DNA of 40,569 bases from a virus, in IMG/VR virus record IMGVR_UViG_3300034167_000574, positions 1 to 40,569 of that record; one strand, 5' to 3'. Shown here piece by piece: positions 11,098 through 20,602 of the stretch; the first letter of the stretch is position 1; every line of letters begins with the position of its first letter. The position numbers and the translations under genes were made by a program. The notes beneath the pieces are model-generated. The model was not told the DNA's origin. It made no database searches and was given only the letters and a program-made list of their open reading frames with translations.

Positions 11098-13289
11098 GTG
11101 TACCGACTCATGACTGTGAATTAAACACATGGTCAGTAACAGACTTTGAAACAAGAGAATCTTTTGTAGAATTTCTGAGAATTATGTTCAAGGTTCCTGG
11201 TACTTATGAATTTGATGAGTGTTCAAATAAATTCAACGAACAAGCACAGTTATTTAATAAAAATAACAAAGTGTATTGCATAGCTCCTATGCGTTCAAAA
11301 GATTATATAACATATTGGGATGATCAAAAAGCAAAATGTAGATATGGTGTTATATATAAAAGTCATGGAAAAACTTGGTATTTAACCAGAGAGTATTACA
11401 TGTGGTTAAATTTTTTACCAATTTATGATAAAGAAGAAGCACGTTTTGGATTTGCAAAAGTTAGAGATGCACAATACCATATGGCATTATATGAAGAACT
11501 TGCAAGACACTCGTATAAACATGTAGTCATATTAAAGAAACGTCAGATTGCATCTAGTTATTATCATGGTGCAAAAATGATAAATTACTTTTGGTTTGAA
11601 GAAGGTTCTATTAGTAAAATGGCTGGATCACTAAAAGATTATATCAATGAAAAAGGTACTTGGCGTTTTCTTGAAGAATACAGAAACTTTTTAAATACTT
11701 ATACTGCATGGTACAGACCATGTACTCCAGATAAAGTTCTTAACTGGGAACAAAAAATTGAAATAAATCAAGGCGGTAAAAAACGTGATGTTGGTTTAAA
11801 GTCTGTTATATTTGGACTTGTACTTGACAAAGATCCTACTAATGGTGTTGGGGGACCATGTACATTATTTTTTCACGAAGAAGCAGGAATTGCTCCTAAG
11901 ATGAATATGACTATGGAATACTTACTACCAGCAATGAAATCTGGTATGATATATACTGGTCAGTTTATTGCAGCAGGATCTGTAGGAGATTTAGCACAAT
12001 GTGAACCATTGCGTGAAATGTTAATGAATCCTGATGGTAAAGATATTCTTGCTGTAGAAACTAATTTAATTAATGATAAAGGTGAGATAGGAATGTGTGG
12101 ATTATTTATTCCAGAACAATGGTCAATGCTTCCTTGTATTGATGAGTATGGAAATTCACAAGTTGAACTTGCATTAGAAATGATTCTTGCAGAAAGAATT
12201 GAATGGAAAAGAAAACTAAAACCAGATGACTATCAACTTCGTATTTCTCAGAAACCTATTAACATTGCTGAAGCATTTGCACATAGAACTCGATCAATAT
12301 TTCCTCTGCACTTAGTTACTCAACAAATGCGAAGAATTGAAGAAGGAGATTACTATAAAGAATTTTTAGATTTAAATCGCGATGAAACTGGCAAAGTAGT
12401 TGCAAAAGAATCTAAAAAAATTCCAATATCAGAATTTCCTATTTCACCAAAAACAGAAGACAAGGAAGGTGTGCTAGTTGTGTGGGAAAGACCACATAAA
12501 GATCCAACATTTGGTATGTATTATGCGTCTGTCGATCCAGTTGCTGAAGGTAAAACAACAACATCTGATTCGTTATGTTCTATTTATATTTATAAAACTT
12601 CACAAGAAATAACTACACATAAAGCAGATGGTTCCATTGAATCTGCAATTGAACGTGACAAAATTGTTGCAGCATGGTGTGGAAGATTTGATGATTTAAA
12701 TAAAACACATGAACGACTTGAGTTAATAATTGAATGGTATAATGCATGGACTATATGTGAAAATAACGTAAGTGCATTTATACAACACATGATTGCTCGT
12801 AGAAAACAAAAGTATTTAGTGCCTAAAAATCAAATTATGTTTCTAAAAGAAATACAAGCAAACATGAATGTATTTCAAGAATATGGTTGGAAAAATGTTG
12901 GAACAATGTTTAAAGTAAATATAATTCCATATGGTAAACAATTCTTAGAAGAAGAATTAGATTATGAAACTAAAACAGATGGTACAATTGTCAAAACAAC
13001 TTATGGTGTAGAAAGAATACCAGATATTATGTTGTTAAAAGAAATGAGTGCATATCGCGATGGATTAAACGTGGATAGAATAATTGCTTTTTGTGCATTA
13101 GTTGCATTTGCAAAAGTGCAAGAATCAAATCGTGGTTATACCAAACGTGTTGAAAGAGAAGATGATAATTTGCAAAAGTCAAATAAAAATACTAAATTGA
13201 GAGTGAGTCCATTTAGACATTATGGTGGTTCCTATTCAGGTGAATCATCTATGCGAAAACCTCATAATCCTTTTAAAAACATAAGATAA
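11088..13289 (+). CDS. terL: Terminase large subunit (packaging ATPase and nuclease), 733 aa
   Basis: Drives DNA into the procapsid and cuts the concatemer. ATPase: a deviant Walker A, LKKRQIASSYYHGAK (about residues 149-163), and a Walker B-like TLFFHEEAG (259-267), where His replaces the usual Asp before Glu-Glu. Nuclease (RNase H fold): YYASVDPVAEGKTTTSDS supplies the first Asp (D483), ENNVSAF the Glu (E558), and NVDRIIAFCALVAF the last Asp (about D663). The length of ~730 residues and motif set resemble crAss-like terminases. The ATG start overlaps the upstream gene by 10 bases. It is followed 32 bases later by the portal gene, the usual order. Confidence 0.9.
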   Translation: MYISVPTHDCELNTWSVTDFETRESFVEFLRIMFKVPGTYEFDECSNKFNEQAQLFNKNNKVYCIAPMRSKDYITYWDDQKAKCRYGVIYKSHGKTWYLTREYYMWLNFLPIYDKEEARFGFAKVRDAQYHMALYEELARHSYKHVVILKKRQIASSYYHGAKMINYFWFEEGSISKMAGSLKDYINEKGTWRFLEEYRNFLNTYTAWYRPCTPDKVLNWEQKIEINQGGKKRDVGLKSVIFGLVLDKDPTNGVGGPCTLFFHEEAGIAPKMNMTMEYLLPAMKSGMIYTGQFIAAGSVGDLAQCEPLREMLMNPDGKDILAVETNLINDKGEIGMCGLFIPEQWSMLPCIDEYGNSQVELALEMILAERIEWKRKLKPDDYQLRISQKPINIAEAFAHRTRSIFPLHLVTQQMRRIEEGDYYKEFLDLNRDETGKVVAKESKKIPISEFPISPKTEDKEGVLVVWERPHKDPTFGMYYASVDPVAEGKTTTSDSLCSIYIYKTSQEITTHKADGSIESAIERDKIVAAWCGRFDDLNKTHERLELIIEWYNAWTICENNVSAFIQHMIARRKQKYLVPKNQIMFLKEIQANMNVFQEYGWKNVGTMFKVNIIPYGKQFLEEELDYETKTDGTIVKTTYGVERIPDIMLLKEMSAYRDGLNVDRIIAFCALVAFAKVQESNRGYTKRVEREDDNLQKSNKNTKLRVSPFRHYGGSYSGESSMRKPHNPFKNIR

Positions 13290-13321
13290 TAATATATAAC
13301 TTCGTCAAAAATATATAAATT

Positions 13322-16051
13322 ATGCCAAAAATATATAATGCACTACAACTAAAAGCAGGTGCAAAATCAGATTATAATCGAATGGGTACTATTACCCAAC
13401 CTATACAGTTTTTATTAAGTAAAGATAAAGATGAACAATGGGGAGCATGGAATATGGACTGGCATGAAATGCAAGGTCTTAAAATGATTAGACGTAATGC
13501 GCGTAGATTATTAAAAAACTATAAACTTGCAAATGGTATTATTGACAAATCTGACTACATTATTGAAGAAGATAATGAAATGGCAGAACTTATTGATACT
13601 CTTACAAAAGAAGACGAATCTGCGTTTGAGTTAAAGTTCTTTCCTATTATACCTAATGTTATTAATGTACTTACAGGTGAATTTGCTAAACGTAATGATA
13701 GAATTTCATATAGAGCAGTAGATGATACTTCATTTAATGAACTAACAGAAATGAAAAGAGGTATGATTGAAGAAAATCTTATCACTTACGCTGAACAAAA
13801 AATGCAAGAAACAATTCAACAAATGAGTTTGGACTTGCAAGATCCAGAACAAGCACAACAAGCACAGCAATTAATGTCTCCTGAGAATTTAAAATCACTT
13901 CCAGAGATTGAACAATTCTTTAAAAAGGATTATAGATCAATGATTGAACAATGGGCAACTCACCAGCATGCTGTTGATACTGAACGTTTTACAATGAAAG
14001 AACTAGAAAATCTTGCGTTTAGAGACATGTTAATTGCTGACAGAGAGTTCTGGCATTTTAACATGCGCGAAGATGATTATGAAATTGAGTTATGGAATCC
14101 ATTATTAACATTTTATCATAAGTCTCCAGAAGCAAGATATATATCTCAATCTAACTGGGCAGGTCGTATGGATCTTATGACTATTTCTGACATTATTGAC
14201 AAGTATGGTTATATGATGAACGAAGAACAATTAGCTGCATTAGAAGTAATATATCCAGTAAAATCTGCAGGATATATGTTACCTGGTGTACAAAATGATG
14301 GTTCGTTTTATGACGCAACAAGATCACATGATTGGAATGTTGAAGGACCATCTTTAGGAATGCGACAATTTATTGCACATAGAGATTCAGTTTTAAATAC
14401 TGGTGATGACGTTATATATAGAATCCTTAATGAGTCAGAAGATTTAATGGACTTTAGTAATTACTCGTTATTACGTGTTACTACTGTATATTGGAAATCA
14501 CAAAGAATGGTTGGTCACTTGACTAAATTGACAGAAGAAGGTATTCCAGTTGAAATGATTATTGATGAAAATTATAAAGTAACTGATAAACCAATTTATG
14601 ACAATACTGTTTTAAAAAATAAATCAAAAGATAATTTAGTATTTGGAGAACACATAGATTGGATATGGATAAATCAAACATGGGGTGGTATTAAGATAGG
14701 TCCTAATAGACCATCATTTTATGGCAACAATGATAGTACTGGATTTTCTCCTATATACTTGAATGTTAGACCAGTAAGATTCCAATTTAAAGGTGACTTT
14801 ACTTTATACGGTTGTAAACTTCCAGTTGAAGGTGCAGTTTATTCTGATAGAAATACAAAATCTAGATCATTAGTTGATAAGATGAAACCATTTCAAGTTG
14901 GATACAATCTTGTTAATAATCAAATAGCAGATATTCTTGTAGATGAATTAGGTACTGTTATTATGCTTGATCAAAATGCTTTACCACGTCACTCTATGGG
15001 CGAAGATTGGGGTAAAGATAATTTTGCAAAAGCGTATGTTGCAATGAAGAATTTCCAAATGTTACCATTAGATACTTCTATAACTAACACTGAAAATGCA
15101 TTAAACTTTCAACATTATCAAGTATTAAATCTTGAACAGACACAACGTTTATTATCGCGTATACAATTATCTACATATTTTAAAAATCAAGCATTTGAAG
15201 CAATTGGTATTACACCACAAAGATTAGGTGGAGCAACTGGACAAGAAACTGCTACTGGTGTTCAACAATCTTTAAATCAGTCTTTCTCACAAACTGAAAT
15301 GTATTTTGTACAACATTCAGAGAACCTGATGCCACGTGTTCATCAAATGCGAACAGATCTTGCACAATACTATCATTCTAATCGACCAAGTATTAGATTG
15401 CAGTATATGACAGCTATGGATGAAAAAATTAATTTTGAAATTAATGGTACTGAATTATTAGCAAGAGAATTAAATGTATTCCCTTCTACTAAAGTAAATC
15501 AACGTGCGATAACAGAACAAATTAGAGGACTTGCTCTTTCTAATAATACTGCTGGTGCATCTATATATGATTTAGGTAATATTATCAAAGCAGATAGTAT
15601 GGCAGAAATTACACATGTATTAAAAGGTATTGAAGAAAAAGTTTCTAAAGAAAAACAACAAGAACAACAAGCAGCTCAACAAGGTATTGAAATGCAACAA
15701 CAAGCTGAAACAGAAAGACAAGATAAAAAACTTGCTTTTGAAGCAGAACAAGCGTTGTTAGATAGAGAAAATGATAAAATAGTTGCTGAAATACGTTCTG
15801 CTGGATTTACTGCTACGCAAGATAAAGATCAAAATGATCAAAATGATTATATTGATACATTAAAATATCTTGATGAAAAGAATGCACGAAATGAAAATGC
15901 TTCATTACAAAGAGACAAAGTAATAAACTCTCAAGTTAATGAACAAACTAAAGCAAATTTACAACGTCAAGACATGCAGGTTCGTGAAAGAATTGCTGAT
16001 AAACAAGTTCAAGTTGCCACAATAAACAAAAATAAATTCGATAAAAAATAA
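13322..16051 (+). CDS. Portal protein, 909 aa
   Basis: Called from position directly after terminase, size, and sequence character: an N-terminal basic segment (MKMIRRNARRLLKNYKLANG-like), a long alpha/beta core with conserved-looking WGGIKIGPNRPSFYGN and KMKPFQVGYNLVNNQIADIL, and LGGATGQETATGVQQSLNQS near residue 640, resembling the loop/stem part of phage portals. The C-terminal ~150 residues are a Gln/Glu/Lys-rich coiled coil (KEKQQEQQAAQQGIEMQQQA) that could form the long barrel or contact scaffold. It would form the dodecameric DNA channel at one capsid vertex. The size is typical of crAss-like portals. Confidence 0.85.
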   Translation: MPKIYNALQLKAGAKSDYNRMGTITQPIQFLLSKDKDEQWGAWNMDWHEMQGLKMIRRNARRLLKNYKLANGIIDKSDYIIEEDNEMAELIDTLTKEDESAFELKFFPIIPNVINVLTGEFAKRNDRISYRAVDDTSFNELTEMKRGMIEENLITYAEQKMQETIQQMSLDLQDPEQAQQAQQLMSPENLKSLPEIEQFFKKDYRSMIEQWATHQHAVDTERFTMKELENLAFRDMLIADREFWHFNMREDDYEIELWNPLLTFYHKSPEARYISQSNWAGRMDLMTISDIIDKYGYMMNEEQLAALEVIYPVKSAGYMLPGVQNDGSFYDATRSHDWNVEGPSLGMRQFIAHRDSVLNTGDDVIYRILNESEDLMDFSNYSLLRVTTVYWKSQRMVGHLTKLTEEGIPVEMIIDENYKVTDKPIYDNTVLKNKSKDNLVFGEHIDWIWINQTWGGIKIGPNRPSFYGNNDSTGFSPIYLNVRPVRFQFKGDFTLYGCKLPVEGAVYSDRNTKSRSLVDKMKPFQVGYNLVNNQIADILVDELGTVIMLDQNALPRHSMGEDWGKDNFAKAYVAMKNFQMLPLDTSITNTENALNFQHYQVLNLEQTQRLLSRIQLSTYFKNQAFEAIGITPQRLGGATGQETATGVQQSLNQSFSQTEMYFVQHSENLMPRVHQMRTDLAQYYHSNRPSIRLQYMTAMDEKINFEINGTELLARELNVFPSTKVNQRAITEQIRGLALSNNTAGASIYDLGNIIKADSMAEITHVLKGIEEKVSKEKQQEQQAAQQGIEMQQQAETERQDKKLAFEAEQALLDRENDKIVAEIRSAGFTATQDKDQNDQNDYIDTLKYLDEKNARNENASLQRDKVINSQVNEQTKANLQRQDMQVRERIADKQVQVATINKNKFDKK

Positions 16052-16168
16052 TCATAGCGTTATAGTCGAAAAAAGTTATAAATAATTTTATATAAATGTA
16101 AATCTTTAAGATTTATTTATGTAGATTATATATGAAGAAGAATAAGAATTAAACTAACAACAAAAAAC

Positions 16169-17413
16169 ATGAGTGCAGAAAAAGACAATTTAACAGTTGA
16201 TAATGTTACTATAGATAACATTGATGATTTTTTACCAATGCCTGGTGCAGAAAGTATTGTAACAGGTGATGATGAAGATGATAAACAGAATTTATTTTCC
16301 TCTCCTAATAAATCAGTTAATCTTGATTTTTTAGATGATGAACAAAAAAGTAAAGGAAGTGCAGATGAAACTTCACAAGCTATTGCAGAATTAGATGATG
16401 CATTAGAAAGTGGTGATGATGAAGATGCAAAACCTAAAGGTGGTAGAAAAAAAACTGATAAAAGTGGATTGGTTGATTTTTTAAAGAAAAGAATTGAAGG
16501 TAATGAAATGTTTGCATTTGATGATTTTGATGATTCAAAGCAAAGTTTAGATGATTATCTTGGAGCACTTACTGAGAAAGATGTTGAAGAATTATGGAAA
16601 GCAAATGTAGACAACATGAAAAATGATGTTGCTGCAAATACTCCAAAAGAGTTCTTTGAAAGTTTACCTGAAGAATTACAATATGCTGCAGAATATGTTG
16701 CAAAAGGTGGTCAAGATTTAAAAGGTTTATTTAGAGCACTTGCACAAGTTGAAGAAGTAAGAACACTTGATCCTAGACAACCTGAACATCAGGAGATAAT
16801 TGTAAGACAATATTTACAAGCATCTGGTTTTGGAGGTGGAGATCAAGAACTTATAGAAGACCAAATTCAAGAATGGTTTGATAATGGTAATCTTCAAAAG
16901 AAAGCAAGTCAATTTCAACCAAAATTGAATGACATGCAAGAACAAGTTGTACAATCAAAACTTGCACAACAAGAAGCATTCAAGCAAGAACAACAGGCAA
17001 AAAAAGAAGCATATATGCAAAACATATATGAGACTTTAAAACCTTCAGAATTAAATGGTGTTAAGATTGATAATAAAAGACAAAAAATGTTGTGGGATGA
17101 ATTGACCACAGTAAAATATGAAAGTCTTACTGGTAGACCAACCAACTTGCTTGGTAAACTATTAGAAGATTATCAATTTGGTAAACAACCAAGATATGAT
17201 TTAATTGCTGAAACATTATGGTTACTTTCTGATCCAGATGATTATAAAGAAAACATAAGAAAACAAGCAAAAAATGAAGTGGTTCAGAATACTGTTAGAC
17301 AGTTAAAAACTGAAGAAGCTCGTAAAATATCTTCTTACGTTAAAGAAGATGAAGAGGATGAAAAACCTGCATCAAAAAGGTTGAGTAAACCACAAAATAT
17401 ATTTAGAAGATAA
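16169..17413 (+). CDS. Candidate scaffolding/internal head protein, 414 aa
   Basis: Lies between portal and major capsid genes, the usual scaffold position. The N-terminal ~110 residues are very acidic and low-complexity (DDDEDAK- and GDDEDDKQ-type runs). The middle contains PKEFFESLPEELQYAAEYVA and ASGFGGGDQELIEDQI. The C-terminal half is a Gln-rich coiled coil (QAKKEAYMQNIYE) ending in a basic tail (SKRLSKPQNIFRR). Acid start, coiled coil and basic end are typical of scaffolds, which assemble the shell and leave before packaging. No protease motif seen. A 117-bp AT-rich spacer precedes it. Confidence 0.6.
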   Translation: MSAEKDNLTVDNVTIDNIDDFLPMPGAESIVTGDDEDDKQNLFSSPNKSVNLDFLDDEQKSKGSADETSQAIAELDDALESGDDEDAKPKGGRKKTDKSGLVDFLKKRIEGNEMFAFDDFDDSKQSLDDYLGALTEKDVEELWKANVDNMKNDVAANTPKEFFESLPEELQYAAEYVAKGGQDLKGLFRALAQVEEVRTLDPRQPEHQEIIVRQYLQASGFGGGDQELIEDQIQEWFDNGNLQKKASQFQPKLNDMQEQVVQSKLAQQEAFKQEQQAKKEAYMQNIYETLKPSELNGVKIDNKRQKMLWDELTTVKYESLTGRPTNLLGKLLEDYQFGKQPRYDLIAETLWLLSDPDDYKENIRKQAKNEVVQNTVRQLKTEEARKISSYVKEDEEDEKPASKRLSKPQNIFRR

Positions 17414-17454
17414 TAACAAATAAATTTATAACATAACCTTAATAATTTTTAAAA

Positions 17455-19098
17455 ATGAGTACACCTGTATTAAACAATGGTCTCTTCTTACGCGATACAA
17501 CTTACAAAGTTAGTTCGCATGTAGATTCTTACCATTTGCAGAACATGCTTAAAACTTCAGAACCTATGGATTTAGGACCTGTAGATTTATGGGCAATGAC
17601 GCAAAAGGTAGAAATGCCTCTTTATCAAATGGCATCTTTTGGTGGTAAAAACACCATAATGGTTGACAATGCTCGTGGAGAGTACAAATGGCAAACGCCA
17701 ATCGTACAAGATCTTCCTTACATTGTTGAAGATGTAGAACCAACTCAGACTGCTTTAGGAGCTGATGGTACTAACTTCAAAATTAAAATTAACAGACGTA
17801 TATTTGGATCTGGTGATATTATCACTTATGACAAATATAAAGGTCTTGAATTGTACATTGTTCCTAGTGAAGATATTTTACCTTCTGGTGATGGATTCAT
17901 TTATACTGTACAATTAGTTAACAACAGCAATACTGCAACTTTAGATAAAAAATTCCTTAAACCAGGTACAAAATTCTTTAGAAAAGGTTCTGCTCGTGGT
18001 GAGTATGGTGAAAGATTCTCTGACATTGGAGAATTGCAAAATGGTTTCAGAGAGTACTACAACTTTGTTGGAGGTGCTGAAGCTCACGTACATTATTCTA
18101 TTTCTTCTCGTGCTGACATGATGATGAAAGGTGGTCTTAATGCAGATGGTACAGTTCCTGTAACTGAAATCTGGAGATCATTTGATAAAAACCTTGATCC
18201 ATCTATCACTAAGATTGATGACATGGTTAAAACAATGGGTAAAGATTGGATTAAAAAATCTTATGATAATGGTAACTTAACTCGTTCATTTGTAACTAAT
18301 CTTGAAGCAGCTCACTTATCTAAAGTAGCAAATGACATTGAGACTTACTTAATGTGGGGACAAGGTGGTAGAATTAAACAAGATGGTCCAGATGATATTA
18401 GATTATCTGTAGGTCTTTGGTCTCAGTTGGATAACTCTTTCAAAAGAATTTACAACAAAAATACTTTCAACTTAGAATTGTTTAGAAGTGAAATTTTCAA
18501 CTTCTACAATGGTAAAGTAGAATTTAAAGGACCAGATCCAAATCGTCAAATCATTGTACAAACTGGTATGGCAGGTATGCGTATGGTTAATGAGGCAATC
18601 AAAAAAGAAGCATTTAGTGGTGCTACTGGTGGTGGTTTAGTTGCTAACATGGATCAATCTGGTACTGGTGCTATCTCAGGTAAAAATGCGATGGACTTGA
18701 ATTTTGGATTTGCATTTACATCTTACACAATTCCTTTCTTGGCAAATGTGAAATTTGTATTGAATCCAGCATTTGATAACGTACATACAAATGATATTGA
18801 GAATCCAATCATTGATGGTTATCCATTATCTTCTTACAACTTTATTGTATTTGATATTACTGATAATACTAATGATAACATCTTCTTGTTGAAACTTAAA
18901 TGGGATAGCGAGATGAAATGGTTCTATCAAAATGGTACTATGGACTATATGGGTAGATCTCAAGGATTTGCATCTTCTGGAAACTTCAATGGTTATAGAG
19001 TATTCATGACTCAAACTATGCCAAGTATCTGGGTAAAAGATCCAACCAAAGTGTTAAAAATTGTTATGAGAAACCCTATTACTGGTGGATCATTCTAA
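17455..19098 (+). CDS. Major capsid protein, 547 aa
   Basis: Identified by order (terminase, portal, scaffold, this gene), by size and by sequence: LRDTTYKVSSHVDSY, then EPMDLGPVDLWAMTQKVEMP and GGKNTIMVDNARGEYKWQTP near the N-terminus resemble HK97-fold capsid proteins of crAss-like phages (N-arm, then E-loop). The C-terminal half contains many aromatic residues and Gly-rich turns (GGGLVANMDQSGTGAI). Codon choice is less AT-biased and more uniform than in the neighbours, as expected for the most highly expressed gene. A strong stem-loop follows the stop (19109-19143). No cleavage site for a maturation protease is evident. Confidence 0.85.
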   Translation: MSTPVLNNGLFLRDTTYKVSSHVDSYHLQNMLKTSEPMDLGPVDLWAMTQKVEMPLYQMASFGGKNTIMVDNARGEYKWQTPIVQDLPYIVEDVEPTQTALGADGTNFKIKINRRIFGSGDIITYDKYKGLELYIVPSEDILPSGDGFIYTVQLVNNSNTATLDKKFLKPGTKFFRKGSARGEYGERFSDIGELQNGFREYYNFVGGAEAHVHYSISSRADMMMKGGLNADGTVPVTEIWRSFDKNLDPSITKIDDMVKTMGKDWIKKSYDNGNLTRSFVTNLEAAHLSKVANDIETYLMWGQGGRIKQDGPDDIRLSVGLWSQLDNSFKRIYNKNTFNLELFRSEIFNFYNGKVEFKGPDPNRQIIVQTGMAGMRMVNEAIKKEAFSGATGGGLVANMDQSGTGAISGKNAMDLNFGFAFTSYTIPFLANVKFVLNPAFDNVHTNDIENPIIDGYPLSSYNFIVFDITDNTNDNIFLLKLKWDSEMKWFYQNGTMDYMGRSQGFASSGNFNGYRVFMTQTMPSIWVKDPTKVLKIVMRNPITGGSF

Positions 19099-19108
19099 TA
19101 TTAATTTT

Positions 19109-19143
19109 GTACTCCTGGGGATATATTGTCCCCAGGTAAGTAC
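19109..19143 (+). terminator. GC-rich stem-loop after major capsid gene
   Basis: CCTGGGGA (19114-19121) pairs with TCCCCAGG (19129-19136) around a 7-nt loop, extended by GTACT (19109-19113) with AGTAC (19139-19143). It lies 11 bases after the capsid stop. Without a T-run it may be a partial terminator or a 3' protector that keeps capsid mRNA abundant relative to downstream genes. Confidence 0.65.
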
Positions 19144-19162
19144 AACTAATAAATAAGAAATC

Positions 19163-19288
19163 ATGGCAGGAAAAAATAAAGCAGCAATGAGTAATAAGAT
19201 AGTAATTAAAAAACCTACTTCTGCTCAATCTGGACCAAAGACACAAAAACTTGCAGGTGCTTCACCAAGTAAGTATAAAAAGTGTTAA
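19163..19288 (+). CDS. Tiny basic protein ending Lys-Lys-Cys, 41 aa
   Basis: An ATG at 19163 opens 41 codons: MAGKNKAAMSNKIVIKKP, then a Ser/Gly/Lys-rich stretch ending KYKKC. About a quarter of residues are Lys. It has a single Cys, the last residue. The gene follows the capsid hairpin and precedes a structured spacer. A second tiny protein (20471-20599) also ends in Gly/Lys-Lys-Cys, which argues against chance. Role unknown. A DNA-contacting or shell-attached minor head protein is possible. Confidence 0.6.
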   Translation: MAGKNKAAMSNKIVIKKPTSAQSGPKTQKLAGASPSKYKKC

Positions 19289-19302
19289 CTTTGTAAAAAA
19301 TG

Positions 19303-19376
19303 TGTAAGACAGGAATGCGCGATCTGGACAGTCTTACATACTCCTAAGATGTAATAACCTTGATGTGGTTTAGGAG
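19303..19376 (+). promoter_or_regulatory. Tandem hairpins in the leader of 19437-20453
   Basis: TGTAAGAC (19303-19310) pairs with GTCTTACA (19331-19338), and CTCCTAA (19341-19347) with TTAGGAG (19370-19376). Both stems are perfect and sit side by side in the 148-bp gap before the next gene. They could form a structured 5' leader, a processing site or a transcription-attenuating element. No T-run follows. Confidence 0.5.
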
Positions 19377-19436
19377 CTTTAAACTAATAATTACAAAAAA
19401 CAGAGAGAAACAGAATAAATAACCAAATTAACAAAC

Positions 19437-20453
19437 ATGGAAGTAACAGTAATCGACAAACATCAGTCGTTAAAAAGAAACAGTTCATTGACAATTAGAC
19501 CTTACGTTGACCAACAGATGGCAAACATGGGATTAGAAAAGTATCAAATGGCATTATTTGAAGGAGTGTTCCACGAGGAGTCACTTGCTTGTTTAGAATA
19601 TAATGGCATTAGAAGATATGTGTCTGGACTAAATGAATTTGCACCAGAAATTAAACTGATGCCAACTGAACAAAAAGAAGCAGCTATTAAAGACATTAGA
19701 AAAATTGTTGCACAATTAGAAAGAGAATTAGCAGCAAATGTACTTGATGAATCTGATCCAGATTTTTGGAATAAAGTAAAATTACTTAGACCAGATAATG
19801 ATGATTTTTGGAGTAAAATATCTATGAGATTTGGAAATGAACCAGTTTATTTAGATCCTGTTACAGATCCTTATGATTTAATTAAATTACGTGCTATTGA
19901 AGCAGGTGGATTTAGTATAGTTGCAAAATCTTTAGAAGATGCAAGAAAAGGTACTTCTCAATTTAAATTTTATTTAGATAAGTATGAAGAAACTGCTTCA
20001 TTAAAAACCGAAGTTAAAAAACTTAGAAACAAAGCATTATCTGAATTGCAAAAATTATATGATAAGAATGCAAATAAATTATTTTATGTATGTAAAGTAA
20101 TTGATCCAAATTCTACTCAGTATAAAAAATCAACGCCACTTGACGTGTTGTATGACAACATGGATAAGTATATTAATGGTGAGACTGTAGACAAGGATAA
20201 GAAAAAAACTGCAGGTAATTTCTTAGAAGTTGCAACTCTTGATATGGAAACTCTTAAGTTAAGAGCAGTTATCAAAGATTCAAACTATTATAAATTAATT
20301 GCAACAAGAGGAGATGGTAATATTTATCATATGAAGTCAGGTTCTATGTTAGGTAAAAATCCATCTGATATTTTGTTATACTTAAAGAATCCTTTGAATG
20401 AAGATATTCTTTTAGATGTAACTACAAATGTAGAACAGTATTGGAACGTTTAA
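19437..20453 (+). CDS. Conserved head-region protein, 338 aa
   Basis: Soluble mostly helical protein: EKYQMALFEGVFHEESLACL near the N-terminus, a charged middle helix (LKTEVKKLRNKALSELQKLY), and a C-terminal beta part LKLRAVIKDSNYYKLIATRG, then PSDILLYLKNPLNEDILLDV. I recall similar C-terminal blocks in the head modules of crAss-like phages, but no function. Position between the capsid gene and the connector suggests a virion or assembly protein. It is preceded by a structured leader. Confidence 0.65.
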   Translation: MEVTVIDKHQSLKRNSSLTIRPYVDQQMANMGLEKYQMALFEGVFHEESLACLEYNGIRRYVSGLNEFAPEIKLMPTEQKEAAIKDIRKIVAQLERELAANVLDESDPDFWNKVKLLRPDNDDFWSKISMRFGNEPVYLDPVTDPYDLIKLRAIEAGGFSIVAKSLEDARKGTSQFKFYLDKYEETASLKTEVKKLRNKALSELQKLYDKNANKLFYVCKVIDPNSTQYKKSTPLDVLYDNMDKYINGETVDKDKKKTAGNFLEVATLDMETLKLRAVIKDSNYYKLIATRGDGNIYHMKSGSMLGKNPSDILLYLKNPLNEDILLDVTTNVEQYWNV

Positions 20454-20470
20454 TTTAAAACTATAATATT

Positions 20471-20599
20471 ATGTCATTTAATAAAGTACAATTAGGAAAA
20501 GATGCTGCAGAAGCAAAAAAACCTGTAAGTAAACAAAATGCAAAACCAATTATATCATCTATGAAATATGGTGGTATGAAAGGTGGTAAAAAATGTTAA
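20471..20599 (+). CDS. Tiny basic protein ending Lys-Lys-Cys, 42 aa
   Basis: ATG at 20471, 42 codons: MSFNKVQLGKDAAEAKKPVS, then a Lys-rich part and a Gly/Lys end (MKYGGMKGGKKC). It has the same general make-up as 19163-19288: short, Lys-rich, no acidic cluster, single Cys at the very end. It lies 17 bases after the 338-residue protein and 3 bases before the connector gene, so it is in the head operon. Function unknown. Confidence 0.6.
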   Translation: MSFNKVQLGKDAAEAKKPVSKQNAKPIISSMKYGGMKGGKKC

Positions 20600-20602
20600 A
20601 AA

